Source: Calamus simplicifolius
Lineage: Eukaryota > Streptophyta > Magnoliopsida > Arecales > Arecaceae
Reading direction: 5' to 3'
Assembly: GCA_900491605.1 (NCBI GenBank)
Contig: UESW01004623.1
Coordinates: 1-64,000, forward strand
Length of the DNA stretch: 64,000 bases
Shown here: one piece after another, positions 58,118 to 64,000 of the stretch
Numbering within the stretch: position 1 is the first letter of the stretch
Layout of the letters: every line of letters begins with the position of its first letter
Made by a program: the position numbers and the translations under genes
The notes under the pieces: generated by a model
The model's database searches: none
Told to the model about the DNA's origin: nothing
What the model saw: only the letters and a program-made list of their open reading frames with translations

Positions 58118-60864
58118 TGTAACATCCTGAAAACCTTGTAATTTATGGCATTTTCATTTGAAATGAAAGTCAGAAGTTTCAGTGAAATGTGGGTGTGTTG
58201 GCCTTTTGATAAATGTAAAGAGAAGAAATTTTGGAGTAAATAGTATATTTCTGAATGTTAATGAGTTTGATTTAAGAAATTGAGAGACTTAAGTTTTAAT
58301 GGGTTTAAATCACAAGAAAAATCAAGTTTAGTTTGAGTTTTATCCTAAAATGATGTTTTTAGTGGTTGGAGTCGACACTATTTGGAGTGGAGTCGACTCT
58401 GGCACGGTTTTAAACTTTCGGCACGCTTTGGAGTCGACACCTGCAGAGGTGGAGTCGACACCTGACATTTCTGCTGCAGTGAGTCGACACCTACTTTTCT
58501 GAAGTCGACACCTATATTTCTGGAGCCGATACCTATTTCTGCTGGAGCCGACTCCAAGACGGCAGGTTTTTCTGAGTTAAATCTTGAGAATTTCATATTT
58601 ATTCCGTTTCAAGTCCGATTTGGATGCCGTTTGAACCGTTGGATTTCTAAAATCGAGTTCTTCAAGCTGGTAAAGTCTTTTCTTAGAAATGTTATATAAA
58701 AGTATTGATTTAAGTAAAAAATGGTAATCTGGGCTATAAATCAATTAAAAAAATGCTATGTCAGGGGCAAAATGGGAAAAGGCTCCGATGTCAATTGCTA
58801 ATTGTGTTAAGGGCAACTTGGGAAAGAAAATCTAAGGGCAAAATATCATGGTTATAAGTGAGCCACGTGTTTTTTAAAAAGCGTGCGTTAAGAGTGTTTG
58901 AGGGCAAAAGGGAAATTTGGCATGCCTTAACCCTTAAGTTTCCCATGACTTGGTCCCCAAGTCATTAGAGAAAAGGGAAAAACGTGGGTTCAGCCAGAGA
59001 AAAGAAAGAAAGAAAGAAAGAGAGAAAGAAGAGAAGAAAAGAGAGGAAGAGGAAGAAGAAGAAGGAGGAAGGGAAAGGAAAGCTTGGGGTTTGTACTCGA
59101 CTCCAGGTAAGCTATAGCTTCCCTAGATCTTGCATGACTTTAGATTTTCTTAGATTATTGTATTTTGAGGTAATAGTAGAAGAAATCTTGAGTAGAGAAA
59201 GGGTGGAAGAAAATAATGAGATATTAGAGGATAGATCATGTATGCATGCATGGTTCGTGGAAAAATATTGTGTGGAGGTAATCCTAATAGCTATCATATC
59301 TGTATGTTGACGTAGGTCAAGAGGGTTATTCCAGGGAGCCGGAATACCAGAGTTGAGTATCAGTCGAGGAGTAACCTACTAAGGTGAGTGGGTTTCTCAT
59401 CTAGCAATGAGACGTTAATTTGAGCTAGTATAATGAGATTAATACCTAGTTGTGGTATGTTATGTTTAGCAGAGTATTATGTATGTTTTAAATATGAGAA
59501 ATGAGAACCTAGTATATGATATTCTGATAAATGAGTTTTGAGCATGAGTTTTAAGCATAAAAAATAAGCATGAGTTTCGAGCATGAGTTTTGAGCATAAA
59601 CACATAAGCATGAGTTTCGATGAGGGGATTTTTATGTATACATGGCATATTTGCGTGATAAAGCTTTACAAATAATGTATGTATCATACTGAGCATCAGG
59701 CAGCTAGGGGGCTGATCACCCTTTAGACTGTACTGTAGCATGAGCATTGCACACTACTATCAAGCTGGCACCTCCTTGCGAACAGATCGTACGATGAACC
59801 CCAGAATCAGGGGTGAGTGCACGCTTAACCAGGCCAATAGGGCTGGTTGTGAGCAGCCCGTGGGGGCATGAATCATAGCTCAGTGGAGCTGATTACTATA
59901 TATAGCCCATGGGGGCAGAGAGAAAACCCGAGGTTCCAGGGTTAAGGAACAAAGCACTTTGCTGGGTGAACCGCACGGGTAAGGGGTGCTATTTGTGCGG
60001 GGATCCTGTTGCTAGTCACGCACCCGATGAGAGTACACCTATGGGAGGGCAACTGTAGGTGGTACCTCAGAGGCATTACACACACAGCCCAGCATCATGA
60101 GATTTAAAAGCATATGTTGTGATATAAAAAGGGCCAGTGGGCCGAGTAGTTATCCCGAGAGGGAGAGTTTACTTGAGATGCCAATGGGCAATCAGATTCC
60201 GGTGGGAGTCTGAGAATTTAATAAAGAAGTCTGGGTTGTAGATAAAGAATGCATATTTTTATATTGTAATGCATGGATTTTTATCTTAATGAGTTATCTT
60301 TCAGTAAAAGTTATTGTAGAGTATTTCAGTACTGATATGTTATTTGAAGAATAAGCTACATTTTATTTTATCTGATATCATATTAAAAATGTACTTTGAC
60401 TTGTACAAGCTGAATAGTATCAGCATACGATTGAAATAAGAGGTTACGGTTCTCTATTTCTCCATAGTTAGATGGTTATCTTGTCACTGGGACTTAGGTC
60501 TCATCCCTCTATGATTTAAATGTTCTTTCAGATCAGTGAGTATTTCTGCCAGGATCACAAGATAAGCAGGACAGAACCCTTAGCTGGTGAAGCTTGCTTG
60601 GATGCAAGGGTGTATAGATGCTAGCCTTGTATATTGAGACAATGTGGTTTGATATTTGTATATTGTACATGTGTATGTATATAATTGAGATGAAAATGAA
60701 AAGTTTTTAACATGATGTGTTTCGTGTGTCTGCCACTTATGATAATTAGTTGGGGTTCTCTAGCTCTTTATGGAGCGCTACATAAAGACTAGTAAAACTC
60801 TATCCGATTACCACAAGTGTGCAGGTGTGCTGTCGGTGGCCCCAGAGAGAAGGGGGAGCTGACA
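58118..60864 (+). repeat. Gypsy 3' LTR
   Basis: This 2747-bp LTR is a near-duplicate of 50416-53117. The main differences are small indels and an expanded run of (G)AGTCGACACCT/GAGCCGACTCC words at 58430-58560. That expansion explains most of the extra 45 bp. Confidence 0.93.
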
Positions 60865-60869
60865 CTACC
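60865..60869. repeat. Gypsy target-site duplication, right
   Basis: CTACC here pairs with CTACT at 50411-50415. Copia-A coding sequence resumes immediately after it. Confidence 0.75.
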
Positions 60870-61850
60870 ATATCGCCTTAATGGAGCATCTAAAATAGGT
60901 TTTGAGTTTGATCTAATCAACTCAGATTCTAAGGGTTCAAAGGTTTGTGTTGTTCCTTCTACGTGATGAACTTCCTCAAGTTCAACATTAGAGCCATTTG
61001 TTCCTTTCCTAAGGAACTCTTTTTCAAGAAAAATTGCTCTATTGCTAATGAACAACTTTTGCTCTTCAGTATTGTAGAAGTAATATCCTTTAGTTTCTTT
61101 TGGATAGCCGATAAAAAAACATTTGTCAGATTTAGGTTCAAGTTTGTCTAATTTTGCACGTTTCACATAAGCCGAACACCCCCAGACTCTCAGATAGGTG
61201 ATAACTGGTTTATATCCATACCACATCTCATGTGGAGTTTTAGAAACAGACTTACTTGGAATCTTATAGAGAATATGACAAGCGGATTCTAATGCATATC
61301 CCCAAAATGATATTGGCAAGCTTACAAAACCCATCATGGACCGAACCATGTCTAACAGGGTTCGATTCCTTCTTTCCGACACATCGTTATGCTGCGGTGT
61401 TCCTGAAGGAGTCCATTGAGAGAGAATCACATTCTTCCTTAGATATGTCACAAAGTTATTTGAAAGGTATTCTCCTCCTCGATCTGATCGAAGGGTCTTA
61501 ATACATTTTTCTGTTTATTTTTTTACTTCTTTATGATATAGTTTGAACATTTCAAATGACTCAAATTTATGTGTCATAAGATAGACATAACCAAACCTAG
61601 AAAGGTCATCTGTAAAAGTAATGAAGTAGTAATATCCACCTTTGGTATAAGTGCTCATTGGTCCACATACATCAGTATGTACTAGACCCAATAGCTCTTT
61701 GGCTTTTTTATCTTTTCCAGTAAAAGATGACTCGGTCATTTTACCAAGAAAACATGATTCACAGGTAGTTAATGATTTACAATCATCAACTCGAAGGATG
61801 CCCTCCTGGGTTAACCTATTTAATCTGTTCTTGTTAATATGACCCAGCTA
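60865..61850 (-). pseudogene. Copia-A copy 2 integrase
   Basis: Read leftward: CKSLTTCESCFLGKMTESSF (zinc-binding end), LLGLVHTDVCGPM and YFITFTDDLSRFGYVYLMTH. A stop near 61515 then falls between KEVKK and TEKCIKTLRSDRGGEY. The remainder, WTPSGTPQHNDVSERRNRTL and HILYKIPSKSVSKTPHEMWY, runs to LRRYG at the Gypsy insertion point. The D-D-E positions are recognisable, but the stop and the insertion inactivate it. Confidence 0.87.
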
Positions 61851-62430
61851 ATGGTGTCAAAGATAAATATCTGTGACATTGTTTATTATAGGGCATTTAC
61901 TTGATTTGTACACTATATTTATAGGCTGTGATAATATATAAATGCCATTAGATAAATACCCAATCATTACAGTGACTCCATTTATAATGATATTCAAAGT
62001 AACATCCTTTATTAAAATTTCATGATGACTTTTGGCCAGAAGGCCTACAGAAATTACGTTCAACAAGAACGTTGGGCAAAAATGACAATCATTTAGTGCA
62101 ATGACATTACTATTGAAAACCATTTCAAGAACTCCTAATGCTAGAACTAGAACTAATCTTCCATCGCCGACATTAAGGAATCTTTCATTGTCTTCAAATC
62201 TTCTAGTGACCTATAGTCCCTGCAATGAATTGCAATGTTAAAAGGGCTCCCGGTATCCAATACCCAGGTCTGATTATCATATATAGAAAAATTACAAGGT
62301 GTTATCATATAAATACCTTGTTGAGCAACATCTTGCCCCTTTTTCTTCTATGACCTATTTGGATCAAGTGTGGCAATGTAAAGAGGACAGTTCCTCTTCC
62401 AGTGCCCTTACATCTTGCAATGAAAGCATT
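61850..62430 (-). pseudogene. Copia-A copy 2 protease and gag knuckle region
   Basis: In shifted minus-strand frames the CCHC knuckle is seen near 62425-62380 as CFHCKM, a stop, then GHWKRNCP. The protease core WVLDTGSPFNI lies near 62270 (the usual LDTG/LDSG motif). The pre-integrase part (VIALNDCHFCPTFLLNVISV) follows to about 61860. Several stops are present. Confidence 0.78.
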
Positions 62431-62599
62431 CAGCTTGACTTTTATTAACTTTCTTCTTCTGCATCTGACCCCTTATAGATGTCCTAGCATGTTGCACCTT
62501 TTTCTTATTCTTTTTCTTCTTCCCTTTCCAAAAGCGTTGACGCCCTACCTTAGATCCTTCAAGCACTTTAACCAAACCCTTAGAGAGCTAGTTGTCCTT

Positions 62600-63183
62600 C
62601 TCAAAGTTCTGTAACAACCCCAACAAACCGTGATAGTTGACTGCAGGCTTTGTCATTCAAAAATGAGTAAGGAAAGGTCAAAAGGATGGAGGCAAGAAAT
62701 TCAGGATTGCATCTTTTCCCAACTGCTCATGTAGGGAAAAGCCGAGCTTGCTTAGGAGTTCTATCTTCTCGATCATATATAATACATGTTCAATGACAGG
62801 AGATCCATCCCTCATTCGAGCATTAAAAATAGCACAACTAGTCTTCTGCCTTTCAACATCGTCGGATGTGCCGAAAGATTCATTCAACGCTTGAATGATT
62901 TCTTCCGGCTACATTCTCGAACTGGCGATCGAATTCATCGTTCATTGCTGCGAGCATTATGCAACACATGCTAGTTCTATCACTGAGCCACTTCTGGTAA
63001 GTGTCTCTCTCAGAACTTTGGGTGTTTGCATTAGGAACCTCTGGTGCAGGATTATTCAGAATATATAGAATCCTCTCATGCTCAAGGACGGTCTTAAGTT
63101 TTCTAAACCAGCTATTGAAATTTAAACCATTCAACTTGTCACTATCCAATAGGGACCTTAATGATAAATTATTTTTTGCATAA
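62600..63183 (-). pseudogene. Copia-A copy 2 gag
   Basis: The capsid domain reads DSDKLNGLNFNSWFRKLKTV, LEHERILYILNNPAPEV and YQKWLSDRTSM (63149-62900). After a shift it continues with NESFGTSDDVERQKTSCAIF and NARMRDGSPVIEHVLYMIEK (62887-62678). It matches the gag at 1-558. The N-terminal Met region present in copy 1 is disturbed here by a short deletion near 63172-63180. Confidence 0.85.
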
Positions 63184-64000
63184 GGAAAAACTAAAGTTTA
63201 GTAGTATATAAATTGATTCAGTCTAAAGACTTGGACTTTAGTCTAAAGATTCTTTCACTATTTTGTTCAAATTGGCAGCCTCTACACCCCAATTTGAAGA
63301 ATTATTCTTAATTCTTTAGTGGGTACTAAGATCTACATAGACTACATAGGCCCAAGTGAAGCTTGGCCAACCCATATGCATCTAAGAGTAGGTTCAAAAC
63401 CAATTGTTTTCCAAACAATTCTTAGTGTTCAGTTTTGCCCCATGTTTTTTTTCAGTAGGCATGGAGTGCCTCCACTGAAAGTTCTGGTTAGGTTCAATCA
63501 TTAAATAATATAATCAGTGTAATCTATCTATAGACAACCAAGCTCGAGTGAAGCTCGGCCCACCTGACTGTTTATTAAATAGTTACGCTGACTTATCATA
63601 TAATGAATGATAATTCCAATGGTTGACAAGCACCAGGTATGGAGTACCTCCAATGATTATCAAGACATCGGACTCATTATCACTCACCTTAATGGAAGGC
63701 TATGATCTAGTTATCATATAACTATTTCATTTTAAGGACCTAATAATTTTAGAGGATTTAATAATCTGAAGATAAATTGACTAATCAAGTTCTCCCACTA
63801 AATCTATGAAGTGAGACAAGATTAAGTCAGGTTAAATGGCACCTAAATCAGTCAGACTGATTTTCTTGCAGGCATGGGTCAACTCGAATCAGGTAAATGA
63901 TCTTAATCATAAATGGTTCACCATGATGACCAGGTAAGTGAGACCGATAGAAGGGATATACCATTAACTCGTTAAAGATGCATCAGTACGAGTAGCTCCC
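63184..64000 (-). other. Copia-A copy 2 leader (continues beyond the window)
   Basis: It is non-coding and collinear with 565-1385 of copy 1. It includes the GGTATGGAGTACCTCCA-type repeats and the CACCTAAATCAGTCAGACTG block, and shows scattered substitutions and small indels. Confidence 0.8.

Larger units (their letters stand above)
50416..60864 (+). mobile_element. Complete Gypsy (chromovirus, Tekay/Del-like) LTR retrotransposon nested in Copia-A
   Basis: The 10.4-kb element is bounded by 2.7-kb LTRs (50416-53117 and 58118-60864), both TGTAACATCC...AGCTGACA. It has an initiator-Met primer site (53123-53134), gag, protease, reverse transcriptase, RNase H, integrase, a chromodomain and a polypurine tract (58104-58116). 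The pol order with integrase last defines Gypsy. The chromodomain and the TTTCGGGGACGAAATTTC end of the coding region are typical of the Tekay/Del chromovirus lineage. A handful of one-base frameshifts break the polyprotein. The LTRs are still very similar, so it is the youngest layer of the nest. Confidence 0.93.
46661..64000 (-). mobile_element. Copia-A copy 2, interrupted by a Gypsy element and cut by the window edge
   Basis: This minus-strand Copia has its 3' LTR at the left (46661-48748). RNase H and reverse transcriptase follow at 48760-50410, then, after a 10.4-kb foreign insertion, integrase, protease, gag and leader out to 64000. The reading frame of pol resumes exactly across the insertion: LRRYG on the right side continues into RVPHQPDRYLGFLIQNGSYY on the left. 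It is the same family as the element at 1-4487. Its own 5' LTR and target duplication lie beyond the window. The adjoining bases GATCG (46656-46660) are the candidate duplication on this side. Confidence 0.9.

Overview
The window is a transposon-rich stretch of a flowering-plant nuclear genome. The evidence is LTR retrotransposons primed by initiator tRNA-Met, a Mutator-like DNA transposon (MULE) encoding a plant mobile domain (PMD) protein, a plant DUF1644 gene with a long intron in its 5' leader, AT-rich intergenic DNA and GT-AG introns. A large-genome monocot such as a palm would fit, but nothing in the sequence decides the species. There are no bacterial, organellar, rRNA, tRNA or CRISPR features.

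Layout, left to right. 1-4487: the 5' half of a minus-strand Copia element (called Copia-A here, copy 1: gag, leader, primer-binding site, LTR). It sits inside the RNase H end of an older plus-strand Copia (Copia-B, 4488-5882). 6581-14512: a complete MULE of about 7.9 kb with roughly 200-bp terminal inverted repeats and a 10-bp target duplication with one mismatch. It holds a frameshifted transposase (+) and, converging on it, a multi-exon PMD/MAIN-like gene (-). Hairpin repeats lie at both ends and between the two genes. About 14.5-22.2 kb: a host gene encoding a 376-aa DUF1644 zinc-binding protein; its coding exon is 20751-21881 and its leader intron is probably 4.7 kb. 22.2-31.3 kb: mostly featureless AT-rich DNA. 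31396-31730: first exon of a small conserved plant gene (minus). 33099-35239: a solo LTR with a perfect 5-bp target duplication. 35540-36405: the 3' end of a LINE (minus). 36408-37453: two copies of a MITE-like repeat in inverted orientation. 39085-39765: an intronless RING-H2 gene (minus).

From 40710 to the right edge is a three-level nest. A decayed plus-strand Copia (Copia-C, 40710-46660) has its 3' LTR interrupted by a second copy of Copia-A (minus, 46661 to beyond 64000). The pol region of that copy is interrupted at one point by a complete chromodomain-type Gypsy element (plus, 50416-60864) with both LTRs, primer site and polypurine tract. Insertion order was therefore Copia-C, then Copia-A, then Gypsy.

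Only three genes look like host genes: DUF1644, the small SWPDAHG-motif gene and the RING-H2 gene. The most unusual object is the MULE that carries a PMD gene and repeated hairpins. Its two genes are both damaged in this copy, so any function would be in intact relatives.
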